Source: an uncultured bacterium (GTDB lineage Bacteria > Vulcanimicrobiota > Xenobia > Xenobiales > Xenobiaceae). From it: a stretch of 48,041 bases of DNA. The stretch spans positions 1 through 48,041 of the forward strand of contig CAKUDB010000020.1 of NCBI GenBank assembly GCA_934644775.1, in the 5' to 3' direction. The first letter of the stretch is position 1. Each line of letters starts with the position of its first letter. The translations under genes and the position numbers were made by a program. Below the pieces are notes generated by a model. It ran no database searches. It saw only the letters and a list, made by a program, of their open reading frames with translations, and was not told the DNA's origin. Shown one piece after another: positions 32,165-41,328 of the stretch.

Positions 32165-32911
32165 AGGCTCGAGGAAGTGGCTAATAAGTTGGCCAACTTC
32201 CTGGCCATGATCGATCTGAGGATTGTGGCCTCCACAAGTAACTATCTTTATACTGGCCTGGGGAATGAGTTCTTTGACGCGATAAGCTTGTTTTAAGCTA
32301 AAAAGCGGATCGAAAGTGCCAAAAATAATCAGGGCAGGGGCTTGTATTTGGGAATAACTATCCCAGCAATTCCATTGGGAAAAGACAACTTTAGACAAGC
32401 AACCGGCCATTTTGGAGCTGATATTAACCAACCAAGGGAAAAATTTGTGCACAGCGTCGGCACCAGCCCAACAAGTTTTTAAGAAAAGGAGCACCGCCCC
32501 AGGCTCGAAACTTCCGCTGCTACTTATTAGAACTAAACGGGCCACCTTATCAGGATTAGCGGCGGTATAACGCGCACTTAAATATCCTCCCAGAGAATGG
32601 CCGATCAAAATAACCGGCTTGGCAAAGTCCATTTCCTGAAACCAAGCACAAATATCGTCATAAAACTCGTCTATATTTTCCGTATCTTGCCAAGGTGTGC
32701 CGCCGTGGCCGCGCAAATTGGGGGCGACTAACCGGTAATGGGGAGCCAAAATTTGGTACTGACTTTTAAAGCTCAACCAAGAACTGGCCGCGCCATGCAA
32801 AAAAACTACAGTGGGCCCCTGGCCAGTTTCATAAGTTAAAAGGTAGCGCCCCTCGCCGCAAGCTACTTTCCTAACCTTAAATTGATCTTGAATATTGTCG
32901 CCGTAATACAA
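32156..32911 (-). CDS. Alpha/beta hydrolase
   Basis: 251 residues. The oxyanion/HG motif VVFLHGAASSW, nucleophile elbow GHSLGGYL, acid region IIFGTFDPLF and C-terminal GGHNPQ give a complete Ser-Asp-His triad, so it should be active. No signal peptide. Substrate unknown; the family includes esterases, lipases, haloperoxidases and C-C hydrolases. The start is a TTG with only a poor upstream GAGGG, so the true N-terminus may be a few codons different. It overlaps the aminopeptidase by 9 nt, tail to tail. Confidence 0.9.
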   Translation of the reverse strand: MYYGDNIQDQFKVRKVACGEGRYLLTYETGQGPTVVFLHGAASSWLSFKSQYQILAPHYRLVAPNLRGHGGTPWQDTENIDEFYDDICAWFQEMDFAKPVILIGHSLGGYLSARYTAANPDKVARLVLISSSGSFEPGAVLLFLKTCWAGADAVHKFFPWLVNISSKMAGCLSKVVFSQWNCWDSYSQIQAPALIIFGTFDPLFSLKQAYRVKELIPQASIKIVTCGGHNPQIDHGQEVGQLISHFLEPLS

Positions 32912-33032
32912 ATTGTCGTGCAGCCAGCCCTCAACTATACTTTTCCCTGGCCATTCACGACTTTTTTATGGGCTCCTGCCCTATTAAGTGCCTGGCAGGG
33001 GGCCAAGCTAAAAATGAGAAGAGAGCGCCTTT

Positions 33033-34499
33033 ATGCGTCTAGACGTCAAAACCTGGGCCTTACTTCCCCTGGCCGCCACCTTAAATATAGCCGGAGGCTG
33101 GTTGGCTTCAGCCCTAAAATTACCCCTCTACCTAGACTCGCTGGGAACTATTTGGGCAGCTTGTCTGGGCGGCCCGCTGGCCGGAGCGCTCACAGCTCTA
33201 ATCAGCGGGCTTATTAGTGCTGCTGCCAATAGTCCTATATGGCTGTGTTTTTTGCCTCCGGCTCTGTTGGTAGGGTTGGCCGCCGGCTACTTAAGTCGCC
33301 AAGGCTTAATGCGCAACCTAGGCCTAGCGGCTTTTATGGGCTTAATTTTAGGCTTGGTAGCGGCCCTAGCTGCGTCCCCCATAGCGGCCTATGTGCTCCA
33401 AGGAAGTAGCGGCGGCGGTACCGATCTAGTGGTAGCGGCCTTCCGTTTGGCCGGGCTGAGCACTTTGCACGCTTGCTTAGCCCAAAGCTTAACTGTCGAT
33501 CCTATTGATAAAATGATTAGCTGCCTTGTAGTCCAATCTTTAATTGGCGCTATGCCCACCCGCTTGCGCAGCAGCTTCCAAAATGGCGCTTACCTAGACA
33601 AGATAGCTCTTCCCGGCCATATATTTAAAGGGCAGCCAGCCACTTTAACCCCTTCGGCCCCTTGGCCCACTCGGCCGTCAGCTTCTTGGGCTAGCGGTTT
33701 TTATCGGCCAGGCACCAGCTTTTTACATAAGCTGACGGCCGAAACTAAAGAGATATTGCTTATTTTTGCCACCTCCGCCGCCTTGGCCTTTCCCCTCACC
33801 CTTCCCTGGAGCGACGCCCAGGGCAACCTACATTGGGCCCTTCTAGCTTACTTGCCGGGGCTAGCCCTAGCCTTAGGAATTTTAAGTTATTGTGGCGGCA
33901 TAGCTATACCTTTTGGCCGCACTCTCTTACTAACAGCCCTTCCCCTCTCCCTCTCCATGATCTTAATTAACGGTTTTTTGGGGCCCGGCGACTTAAAACT
34001 TACCCTAGGAAACCTAGCCACCTTAAATTGGTCTAGACAAGCCGCTTACCAAGCTGCCCAAACGGCGCTGCGCCTTACCATTATTTGCCAAGCGGCCCTT
34101 TTATTGCTCTTTACCACCGACCAAGAAGAGCTTATGCGCAGCCTCGAGTCTAGAGGCGTGCCTCCCAAATTTGTCTACGCAGTTTTGGCAGCCATAAATT
34201 TAGCTCCCCAAATGATCAACCGCAGCCAACGCTTGTTGGAGATTCAAGCGGCTAGGGCTATGCCCTGGGGAGGCACGCTTAGACAGAAGATCGCTCGCCT
34301 TCTGCCTCTGGCCGCTCCTTTGGTGTTGACGGCAGCTTATGAAGCCGAGCAGAGCGCCCTGGCTTTAAGCTCACGCGGCTTCGGAGCGGCCAGACGACGC
34401 ACTTATTTAAGTAATCCGCCCACCCCTTGGCCCGAGCGGCTCGGACAAGGAATCTTAATAATTTTAACTATAGGCCTCTTACTCAAATTATTTTTCTAA
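33033..34499 (+). CDS. ECF transporter, fused S and T components
   Basis: Membrane part of an energy-coupling-factor importer for a vitamin or metal. Residues 1-190 look like an S component: five to six helices with LPLYLDSLGTIWAACLGGPLAGAL (in part: LYLDSLGTIWA), the pattern of the family annotated as ECF substrate-specific component. A linker (about 195-225) leads to an EcfT domain with the membrane helices (about 230-350) and the two coupling-helix motifs near the C-terminus (LLEIQAARAM, SSRGFGAARR, both of the Ala-Arg-Gly type). S and T are normally separate genes. ATG start with GAGAG upstream, ending 12 nt before the ATPase gene. Substrate unknown. Confidence 0.85.
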   Translation: MRLDVKTWALLPLAATLNIAGGWLASALKLPLYLDSLGTIWAACLGGPLAGALTALISGLISAAANSPIWLCFLPPALLVGLAAGYLSRQGLMRNLGLAAFMGLILGLVAALAASPIAAYVLQGSSGGGTDLVVAAFRLAGLSTLHACLAQSLTVDPIDKMISCLVVQSLIGAMPTRLRSSFQNGAYLDKIALPGHIFKGQPATLTPSAPWPTRPSASWASGFYRPGTSFLHKLTAETKEILLIFATSAALAFPLTLPWSDAQGNLHWALLAYLPGLALALGILSYCGGIAIPFGRTLLLTALPLSLSMILINGFLGPGDLKLTLGNLATLNWSRQAAYQAAQTALRLTIICQAALLLLFTTDQEELMRSLESRGVPPKFVYAVLAAINLAPQMINRSQRLLEIQAARAMPWGGTLRQKIARLLPLAAPLVLTAAYEAEQSALALSSRGFGAARRRTYLSNPPTPWPERLGQGILIILTIGLLLKLFF

Positions 34500-34511
34500 A
34501 AGTAAAGAAAG

Positions 34512-36230
34512 ATGCTGGAACTTAAAGATTTTACCTTTACGCCCAAATTGGCAGCCCAACCGATCTTAGAAGCCATCTCTTTTCGGGCTCAAGTTGGAGA
34601 ATCGATTTCTTTAACTGGAGCTTCCGGATCGGGTAAAAGTACACTTTTGCAAGCCCTAGCCGGCTTCATGCCCGATCTTATAAAAGGAGAGATAAAGGGA
34701 GAGTTAGAGCTTGACGGCCAGCCTATCCATAAATTAAAGGCAGAAGAGCGCCTCCATCTAATAGGTTATATCTCTTCTGAGCCCCGTTATCAGTTATCAG
34801 GGATTTGCTCTACGGTAAGAGAAGAAGTGGCTTGGAGTTTAGGCAATTTGGGCGTGAATCCAAGCCTAATGAACACCCGTACAGAAGATATTTTACAGAC
34901 TTTCGATTTGCAAGACTTAGCCCAGCGCCATCCCCAATCGCTCTCCAGCGGCCAGCAACAGCGCCTAATTCTCGCCTCGGTACTTATTTGGGATCCGACT
35001 ATTCTATTGCTCGACGAACCGGCAGCTTTTCTCGATACTAAGGGGCGTCAAACCCTTCTAGACTATATAACTAAGTCGTCTTCCCCTCGACGCTTAATTA
35101 TATGGGCTTCTTCCAGTTTGGAAGAGGCGACCTATTTTCCGCGCTGGCTACAATTAGACAAAGGCCGACTTATTAGTGACGGCCCTCCTTGCTTGCTGCC
35201 CCATTCTGGCAGCCTCAAAGCCCCTTGGACTAGAGTCTTGCAAGGCTTAAATTTAGAAGAGCGCCAGCCCTTAAGTAACTGGCCACTAACAGAAGTAGGC
35301 TCGATAGATTTTTTGCGCCAAAATGGGCTAGCTTCAGCCTTTAAGCCAACTTCTTCCTCTTCCGATCCAGCACAAAACCAAGAGGAGCCACCTATTGAGC
35401 CGCCTGTTGAGCCACCAACTACAGCCGACAATTTTACCTTAAGCTGGCGCAATGTCTCTTTTAGTTATGATGGACAATTGCCCACACTAAGAGAGATTAA
35501 CTTAACTTTACAAGCGCCAGATTGTGTAGCTTTCTGGGGAGCTAACGGAGCAGGAAAGACAACTCTAGCCCAAATGGGCAACGGTTTGTTGCGTCCTCAG
35601 CAAGGGGCCGTACTTATAAACGGCCAGGATACTAGCCCTATTCCTCCTTGGCAACTGGCTTCTCAAGTGGGCTTTGTCTTCCATAATGCACGCGAACAAG
35701 TATTTGCTTCTAATGTTTGGGCAGAGACGGCTTTTGGCCCCCAGAACTTAGGCTTAGCCCCCCAAGAAGTTGAGCGGCGTTGCCAAGAGGCTTTGGAGCT
35801 AACCCATTTGCTCAACTTAAAAGAGCTACATCCTTACGAATTGAGCAACGCCCAGTTGCGCCGCCTCTCTTGGGCCAGCGTTTTGGCTATGCCTATTCGG
35901 GCTGTCATAATGGACGAGCCTAATGCCGCACTAGATGAAGAAAGCTGGCAAATTTTTACCAATATACTCAGTTATTTGCGCCAGCAAAGAAAAGCTTTGG
36001 TTGTTTTAATTACTCACAATATAGATTTAATCAGTCAATATTGTCAGAAGATCGTTTACTTAGAGCGAGGCCGCCTCCTCGATTATGCCAGCCCAGAAGA
36101 GATTTTGCGTCGCCACCAAGACTGGCCGCGCCCCAGTGTAGAAAAGTTTGCCCAAGCTTTGCAAATCGATGGCTGTCCAATAAATATTGAACAATTAAGA
36201 GCTAAAATAGATCTGCAGGATAAACGCTAG
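34512..36230 (+). CDS. ECF transporter, fused double ATPase (A and A')
   Basis: 572 residues with two ABC domains. First: Walker A GASGSGKST (36-44), signature LSSGQQQRL, Walker B LLLDEPAAFLD. Second, from about residue 310: Walker A GANGAGKTT, FVFHNAREQVFA (Q-loop region with His), a degenerate signature LSNAQLRRLSW and Walker B VIMDEPNAALDE. The linker is acidic/proline-rich (SSSSDPAQNQEEPPIEPPV). The second signature is altered, so one of the two ATP sites may be weak. Twelve nt after the S-T gene. Together the two genes could encode a complete ECF importer. Confidence 0.93.
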   Translation: MLELKDFTFTPKLAAQPILEAISFRAQVGESISLTGASGSGKSTLLQALAGFMPDLIKGEIKGELELDGQPIHKLKAEERLHLIGYISSEPRYQLSGICSTVREEVAWSLGNLGVNPSLMNTRTEDILQTFDLQDLAQRHPQSLSSGQQQRLILASVLIWDPTILLLDEPAAFLDTKGRQTLLDYITKSSSPRRLIIWASSSLEEATYFPRWLQLDKGRLISDGPPCLLPHSGSLKAPWTRVLQGLNLEERQPLSNWPLTEVGSIDFLRQNGLASAFKPTSSSSDPAQNQEEPPIEPPVEPPTTADNFTLSWRNVSFSYDGQLPTLREINLTLQAPDCVAFWGANGAGKTTLAQMGNGLLRPQQGAVLINGQDTSPIPPWQLASQVGFVFHNAREQVFASNVWAETAFGPQNLGLAPQEVERRCQEALELTHLLNLKELHPYELSNAQLRRLSWASVLAMPIRAVIMDEPNAALDEESWQIFTNILSYLRQQRKALVVLITHNIDLISQYCQKIVYLERGRLLDYASPEEILRRHQDWPRPSVEKFAQALQIDGCPINIEQLRAKIDLQDKR

Positions 36231-36281
36231 CCCTTTCAAAAAGCATAGGGATATTTTTATGCGTTTTATGGAGGAATCCTT

Positions 36282-37550
36282 ATGTGCTGGGCTTCAACCC
36301 TTCTGGCCGTTCCCGCTCTTACAGTTTTAGCTCTTGAGTTTGTTGCTTCATCCCGTGCCGATGCTGTCGTCAGAGCCGCCGCCGAACAAGTTGACAATAT
36401 GCGTATCGAATACCATGATGCCAGCCATGCTCGTTTGCGCTTTTCTTTTCCCTTTCAAAATTCTGGTACCCAACAAGGCTTAGTTATCGACGCTCATGCT
36501 TGCTTACAACCTATAGGTCTGCGCTATTCAGACCTTCATCCTATCGTAAGCTTAATAAACCCTGAAGCGCCTAGAGAAGACGGTTACTGGGAAGCCGTTA
36601 TTATTAAACCCGGTAAAAAACTGACTGCGGAAGTCGAGATTTGGCTGACCGCTCCCAATGTGCGCCAAGCCGTGGCCGAATTGGGTGAATTTAGAGTAGA
36701 TATTAACTTCAAATACTACTGCCGCACCCCCATGAAATACAGACGCCAGGTTATTACCCTCAATAGCGCCGAGTTTAAAGAAGTAGCTCCCGAAAAGCGC
36801 AAAGTTGCTAGCGTTAAACCTCCTAAAAAAGAGATCGCTCCTGACGCGCCCGCTATTCCCGTCCCTACCCGCTTGCTTATGCCCGGCGACGACATTGTCG
36901 ACGTAGTTAAAGAATACACTGCCGATATTGCCAAGCCCGGTGATATTATTGCCTTAGCCGAAAGTCCGGTAGCCATTATGCAAGGGCGCGTCGCTTATTG
37001 TGAAGATATTCAGCCCCGCTACCTGGCCCGCCGTCTCAATTTGTTCTTCGATATGAACTCTTCCCTTTCGTCAGTCTATTCTCTGGAAATGGCCTTCCGA
37101 GAAGTAGGTACGGGGAAGATTCTTTACGGTATGTTCCGGGCCCTAATCGGCAAACTTATCGGCCGTCCCGGCGAGTTTTATCGCGTTACCGGTCGTATGG
37201 TAGCTGCTATCGACGATTGTACCGGCACTTTGCCTCCCTTCGATAAACACGTAGTCTTAGCTCCGGCCTATCCTCAAAAAGTATGCCAAGAGATAAAAGA
37301 AGCTACTGGTCTCGACGTTACTATTGTCGACGCTAACGATTTAGGTAAAGTTGATGTCTTGGCTATTACCGATCCTAACCGTAAGATGGAAGTAGTCGAA
37401 GCCTTAAAGCCCAATCCCCAGGGTAATGCTGGCGAAATGACTCCTTTGGTAGTAATTAGAGACCGTCGCCCCACTCCGGCAATGATAAAAGTAATAAAGA
37501 CAGAACCTATGCCTATACCTAGCCAAGTGGCTCTGGCCCCCCAAGTCTAA
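36282..37550 (+). CDS. Membrane-anchored protein with CofE-like C-terminal domain
   Basis: 422 residues. N-terminal hydrophobic anchor or signal (4-23), a beta-rich domain (about 40-165), a Lys/Pro linker (170-195) and a C-terminal domain (about 196-410) matching the pattern of COG1478 proteins (F420-0:gamma-glutamyl ligase, CofE-like): PGDIIALAESPVAIMQGR, FYRVTGRMVAAIDDCTGT, DANDLGKVDV and NPQGNAGEMTPLVVI. CofE uses GTP to add glutamate to F420-0. Nothing here shows that the organism makes F420. The anchor in front of a normally cytosolic domain is odd. ATG with GGAGG 7 nt before. It is 50 nt after the ECF ATPase and may be cotranscribed with it. Confidence 0.75.
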   Translation: MCWASTLLAVPALTVLALEFVASSRADAVVRAAAEQVDNMRIEYHDASHARLRFSFPFQNSGTQQGLVIDAHACLQPIGLRYSDLHPIVSLINPEAPREDGYWEAVIIKPGKKLTAEVEIWLTAPNVRQAVAELGEFRVDINFKYYCRTPMKYRRQVITLNSAEFKEVAPEKRKVASVKPPKKEIAPDAPAIPVPTRLLMPGDDIVDVVKEYTADIAKPGDIIALAESPVAIMQGRVAYCEDIQPRYLARRLNLFFDMNSSLSSVYSLEMAFREVGTGKILYGMFRALIGKLIGRPGEFYRVTGRMVAAIDDCTGTLPPFDKHVVLAPAYPQKVCQEIKEATGLDVTIVDANDLGKVDVLAITDPNRKMEVVEALKPNPQGNAGEMTPLVVIRDRRPTPAMIKVIKTEPMPIPSQVALAPQV

Positions 37551-37585
37551 AACTTTCCCAAGTATAAAACTTCTCCCAAACTAAA

Positions 37586-37639
37586 GAGAGCTAAGAGCCT
37601 TAGGTTGGATTTATCCACTTACCCAAGGCCCTTAGCTCT
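37586..37639. terminator. Bidirectional hairpin between the CofE-like gene and tatC
   Basis: AGAGCTAA (37586-37593) with TTAGCTCT (37632-37639) and inner GCCTT/AAGGC; long loop. It lies between convergent genes. Confidence 0.55.
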
Positions 37640-37653
37640 ACTTAATTAGGAGC

Positions 37654-38463
37654 TTATTTAACAAAACGCAAGAAAAGCAAACTTAGCTCAAATAGGGCGA
37701 TAATAGGGCCAGCTACAATAGCACAAGTGAAGGCGTCAGGCGTAGGAGTAATAACGGCCGTCAATACCAAAATAGAAAAATAAGCTACCCGCCTAGATTC
37801 AGCCAACTTTTCGTAAGAGATAAGGCCGATCTTGGCCACTCCAATTACCACTATGGGCAATTCAAAAATACAGCCGCACACCAAAATCAACCCGGAAGCA
37901 AAGCCCACCACTTCGCCAATCGTCCAGAGAGCCGTAATACCGTCAGTTTGAAAACTAAGAAAGAAACGCCACATAATAGGCAGAGCTACAAACCAAGCGA
38001 AGGCGGCCCCGGCAGCAAAAAGCAACAGACAGAGAGGAGCTAAAGTAAATAACAAGCTGCGCTCCCGACGCTTAAGAGCCGGATTTACAAAAGCTCCTAT
38101 ATGGTAAATAATAACTGGCAAAGATATAACCAGTCCGGCTAGCATAGCCACCTTAATAAAAGCCATAAAAGCTTCGGTAGGACTAGTATATACAAAAGTA
38201 AAGCCTTGGCCAGCCAAAGCTCTCACCCTAGCCAGAAAACGATCTACATAACAGTAAGCTAGGCAACTAGCTATTAGCCAAGTGGCTACACACCAAAAGA
38301 TCCGACTGCGCAACTCTTGCAAATGCTCAGTTAAGCTTAGTTCTACATCTTGATCGCCTTCTTCTTCATTACTGGAAGTTCCAGCTTCACTTGGGGCTTG
38401 AAGGGGCTCGTTTAGGGGCGATACTGGAGCTTCCATCTTTTCTGCTTTTCGATTTTCGTCCAA
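37654..38463 (-). CDS. tatC: Sec-independent translocase TatC
   Basis: Receptor subunit of the twin-arginine pathway. 269 residues: an acidic cytoplasmic N-terminal extension (about 1-42), then ELSLTEHLQELRSRI (the conserved N-terminal cytoplasmic helix, with Glu), six hydrophobic helices, and family motifs FTFVYTSPTEAFMAFIKVA, FVNPALKRRER (first cytoplasmic loop) and ITPTPDAFTCAI near the end. Start is a TTG at 38463 with AAGG upstream and close to the tatA stop; an ATG at codon 10 is an alternative. Directly follows tatA on the same strand. Confidence 0.95.
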   Translation of the reverse strand: MDENRKAEKMEAPVSPLNEPLQAPSEAGTSSNEEEGDQDVELSLTEHLQELRSRIFWCVATWLIASCLAYCYVDRFLARVRALAGQGFTFVYTSPTEAFMAFIKVAMLAGLVISLPVIIYHIGAFVNPALKRRERSLLFTLAPLCLLLFAAGAAFAWFVALPIMWRFFLSFQTDGITALWTIGEVVGFASGLILVCGCIFELPIVVIGVAKIGLISYEKLAESRRVAYFSILVLTAVITPTPDAFTCAIVAGPIIALFELSLLFLRFVK

Positions 38464-38466
38464 AAC

Positions 38467-38676
38467 TTAGCCTTTTTCCTTAGTTGCAGATTTAGATACG
38501 GAAGGAGGCGAAGAAGGGGCCGAAAAGCCCTCTTGGTAGCCCTCCTTAAATTCTTGACCAACAGAACGCAGGCTATTAAGCATTTTTTTCCCCAACTGGC
38601 CAATATATTTGGGGCCGAAAAGCAAGACGGCCGCTCCCAAAATTAAAGCCCATTCTCCAAGTCCTAACCCAAACAT
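38467..38676 (-). CDS. tatA: Twin-arginine translocase subunit TatA
   Basis: 69 residues: one N-terminal membrane helix (GLGEWALILGAAVLLFG), then an amphipathic helix beginning GPKYIGQLGKKM, and a Ser/Pro/Lys-rich tail. The FGP motif after the membrane helix is the TatA/B hallmark; the length fits TatA rather than TatB. GGAG 11 nt before the ATG. No tatB is visible, so this is a TatAC-type system, as in many Gram-positive and deep-branching bacteria. The mutS gene ends 24 nt upstream. Confidence 0.95.
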   Translation of the reverse strand: MFGLGLGEWALILGAAVLLFGPKYIGQLGKKMLNSLRSVGQEFKEGYQEGFSAPSSPPSVSKSATKEKG

Positions 38677-38699
38677 AACTACTTAAACTCCACTAATTG

Positions 38700-41192
38700 C
38701 TATAAATCGAACCCAAGTTGTGAAGCTTCACTTTTAACTTTTTTATTTTGCTCCATACGTTTAAGCAAAGCTTGAGCCCTTTGTAACAAAGCTGAAGGCA
38801 TACCGGCCAACTTAGCCACATAAATACCGTAACTGCGGTCGGCCCCTCCAGGGACGATCTTGTGCAAGAAGACTACTTCGTCCGGCAATTCTTTGACAGC
38901 CACTCTGAAATTGCTACAACCCTTGAGAGTACGCCCTAGCTTAGTCAATTCGTGAAAATGGGTGGCAAAAAGAGTTAGGGGCTTAGGCCCGTCGTGCAAA
39001 TATTCTACTACCGCCTGAGCTATAGCCAAGCCGTCGAAAGTACTGGTCCCCCGCCCTATCTCATCTAAAACAACCAAAGATTTAGCCGTCGAATTATTGA
39101 CAATATTAGCAGTTTCGCTCATTTCCACCATAAAAGTAGATTGGCCCAAATGGAGATCGTCGCTGGCCCCCACCCTAGTAAAAATTCTATCAAATATAGA
39201 TAGTTTGGCTCGTTGGGCCGGTACAAAGGAGCCCATTTGGGCCAAAATAGCGATTTGGGCCACTTGTCTAAGCCAAGTAGACTTACCACTCATATTGGGG
39301 CCAGTCAGAATGATCATCGGCTTATCGCCACTTAAATGACAATCGTTAGGGACAAATTCACCCAAAGTCTGCTCCACAACTGGATGGCGTCCTTGGATAA
39401 TTTCCGCCCAAGGCTCTTGGGTTAATTCGGGACGAACCCAAGAGCGACTAACGGCAATTTGGGCAAAGGAAGCGTAAATATCCAATTCGGCTAAAAGCTT
39501 GGCCAAACGGCGCAAAGCCGGGGTCTGAGCGGCGGCAGCTGCCCGCAGCTCTTGAAAGAGTCCATACTCCAACTTTTTAATTTGCTCTTGGGCACCTAGA
39601 ACTTTTACTTCATGTTCTTTCAATTCGGGAATGATATAGCGCTCGCTGTTGACCAAAGTTTGTTTGCGCGTATAGTGGATAGGCACCAACTTAGAATTGG
39701 CTTTTGTCACCTCAATATAATAGCCAAAAACGGAAGTATAGCCGACCTTTAAATTTTTAATACCGGTACTCTCCCGCTCCCGCTCTTCTAAACGACTTAG
39801 CCACTCCTGGCCGTTAGCATGGAGTTGGCGCAACTGGTCGAGTTGCTCGTTGTAACCTTGGCGAATAATTCCCCCTTCTTTCAAAGAGAGGGGGGCCTCA
39901 GGATTGATGGCTCTTTCCAATAACTGGCTCAGTTGATCTAAATCGTGGGCATCTTGCTCCAAGCCCTTTTCTATAATTTGCCAAGCTGGAGATTTTAGGC
40001 CCTTAACTATTTGGACAAAGACCGGCACTTTGGCTAGAGAATCTCCTATACCTAGCAATTCTCGCGCATTAAAAGTTCCGTAGGAGACCCGAGCCAAAAG
40101 ACGCTCTATATCGACCACCGTCTTTAATTCGCGCCTCAATTCGCCTCTAGCTTCTTCGTCTTCGACTAAATCTTGACAGAAATCGTGGCGCATTTTTATA
40201 GCCTCTCTGTCACATAAGGGGCGAAGAATCCACTCTTTAAGCTTACGCGCTCCCATAGAAGTACAAGTAGAGTCGATAGATCCCAAAAGGCTGCCTTTGC
40301 GCTCTCGCCCTAAAAGGGTCTCGACTAATTCCAAATTGCGCCGGGTAGTTTGATCGATAATTAAGTTGCTCCTGTCGGCTAAAAGGCGAGGCGCTTCTAA
40401 AGTGATAGTGTGATGCAAAGCGATATGCTTAATATAGTCGAGCATACAAGCTAGAGCCGCTATCCCCTGTTTATATTCAGATAGACCCAAACCAGCTAAA
40501 CTGCCCAGCTTAAATTCGCGCTTAAGCATATCTTCGCAAACTTGACTCGTAGCGGAAAAGATTCGAGGCACTAAACTTAAAGTGCGCATTTGCCCCTTAA
40601 GCCCTTCAATTAAGGGGGCTACTTTATTGTCGACTACTTGCTCAGCATAAATCAGTTCCGAAGGCTGAAAACGGAGCACCTCTTCGGCTATTTGCTCGAT
40701 ATTTTCGCTCGAAAACTCACAACCGTAAAAATCGCCCGTACCTATGTCGGCAGCCGCAAAACCGACCCGACAGTTTTTGCCAAAGACTAGGCAAACTAAA
40801 TAATTATGATCTTTGTCATCGAGGCTCTGCGTATCTAAAATAGTACCGGCCGTAACTATGCGAGTCACTTCCCGTGGCACCAGGCCTTTACATTCGGAAG
40901 GTAAGGCCATTTGCTCGGCTACAGCTACCCTATGGCCCTTAGCTACTAATACTCGCAAATAAGCTTCTAGAGTATGCAAAGGAATGCCGGCCATGGGAAT
41001 TTTACGTCCGCCTCCTCCGTCCTTAGCTGTGAGGATAATCTCACCGTCTTTGGCAAAGATCTCCGCTCCGGGGCCGTAGGCTTCATAGAAATCGCCACAC
41101 TGCATTAAAACTAAGCAATCAGGATTAGCTTCACATAAACTAAAATATTGTTGAAATAACGGAGTTAATTGTTCCTTGTTAGTGGCAAGCAT
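38700..41192 (-). CDS. mutS: DNA mismatch repair protein MutS
   Basis: Recognises mismatches and starts repair. About 830 residues from ATG 41192. Mismatch-contacting motif is CGDFYEAY (F-x-E), followed by connector, core and clamp regions, and the ATPase with Walker A GPNMSGKST, VVLDEIGRGTST and the FATHFHEL switch. All key residues intact. A TTG at 41219 would add nine residues but neither start has a clear ribosome binding site. mutL is not adjacent. Upstream lies a small acidic gene on the same strand with its own terminator. Confidence 0.97.
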   Translation of the reverse strand: MLATNKEQLTPLFQQYFSLCEANPDCLVLMQCGDFYEAYGPGAEIFAKDGEIILTAKDGGGGRKIPMAGIPLHTLEAYLRVLVAKGHRVAVAEQMALPSECKGLVPREVTRIVTAGTILDTQSLDDKDHNYLVCLVFGKNCRVGFAAADIGTGDFYGCEFSSENIEQIAEEVLRFQPSELIYAEQVVDNKVAPLIEGLKGQMRTLSLVPRIFSATSQVCEDMLKREFKLGSLAGLGLSEYKQGIAALACMLDYIKHIALHHTITLEAPRLLADRSNLIIDQTTRRNLELVETLLGRERKGSLLGSIDSTCTSMGARKLKEWILRPLCDREAIKMRHDFCQDLVEDEEARGELRRELKTVVDIERLLARVSYGTFNARELLGIGDSLAKVPVFVQIVKGLKSPAWQIIEKGLEQDAHDLDQLSQLLERAINPEAPLSLKEGGIIRQGYNEQLDQLRQLHANGQEWLSRLEERERESTGIKNLKVGYTSVFGYYIEVTKANSKLVPIHYTRKQTLVNSERYIIPELKEHEVKVLGAQEQIKKLEYGLFQELRAAAAAQTPALRRLAKLLAELDIYASFAQIAVSRSWVRPELTQEPWAEIIQGRHPVVEQTLGEFVPNDCHLSGDKPMIILTGPNMSGKSTWLRQVAQIAILAQMGSFVPAQRAKLSIFDRIFTRVGASDDLHLGQSTFMVEMSETANIVNNSTAKSLVVLDEIGRGTSTFDGLAIAQAVVEYLHDGPKPLTLFATHFHELTKLGRTLKGCSNFRVAVKELPDEVVFLHKIVPGGADRSYGIYVAKLAGMPSALLQRAQALLKRMEQNKKVKSEASQLGFDL

Positions 41193-41260
41193 AAATTTTA
41201 AGAATCGGTTCTCTCTCAAAAAATGGGTAGGGTTATCTATATTATTAGCTAGTTTTAAGC

Positions 41261-41296
41261 AAAAAAAAACTAACCCCTACTTTCTCGGGGTCAGTT
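41261..41296 (-). terminator. Intrinsic terminator of the small acidic gene
   Basis: 10-bp stem AACTAACCCC (41268-41277) with GGGGTCAGTT (41287-41296), one mismatch, 9-nt loop; on the minus strand the As at 41261-41269 form a T-run. Confidence 0.85.
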
Positions 41297-41328
41297 TCAG
41301 CTAGGAAAAGTTTCCAAGGCGGGAACGG

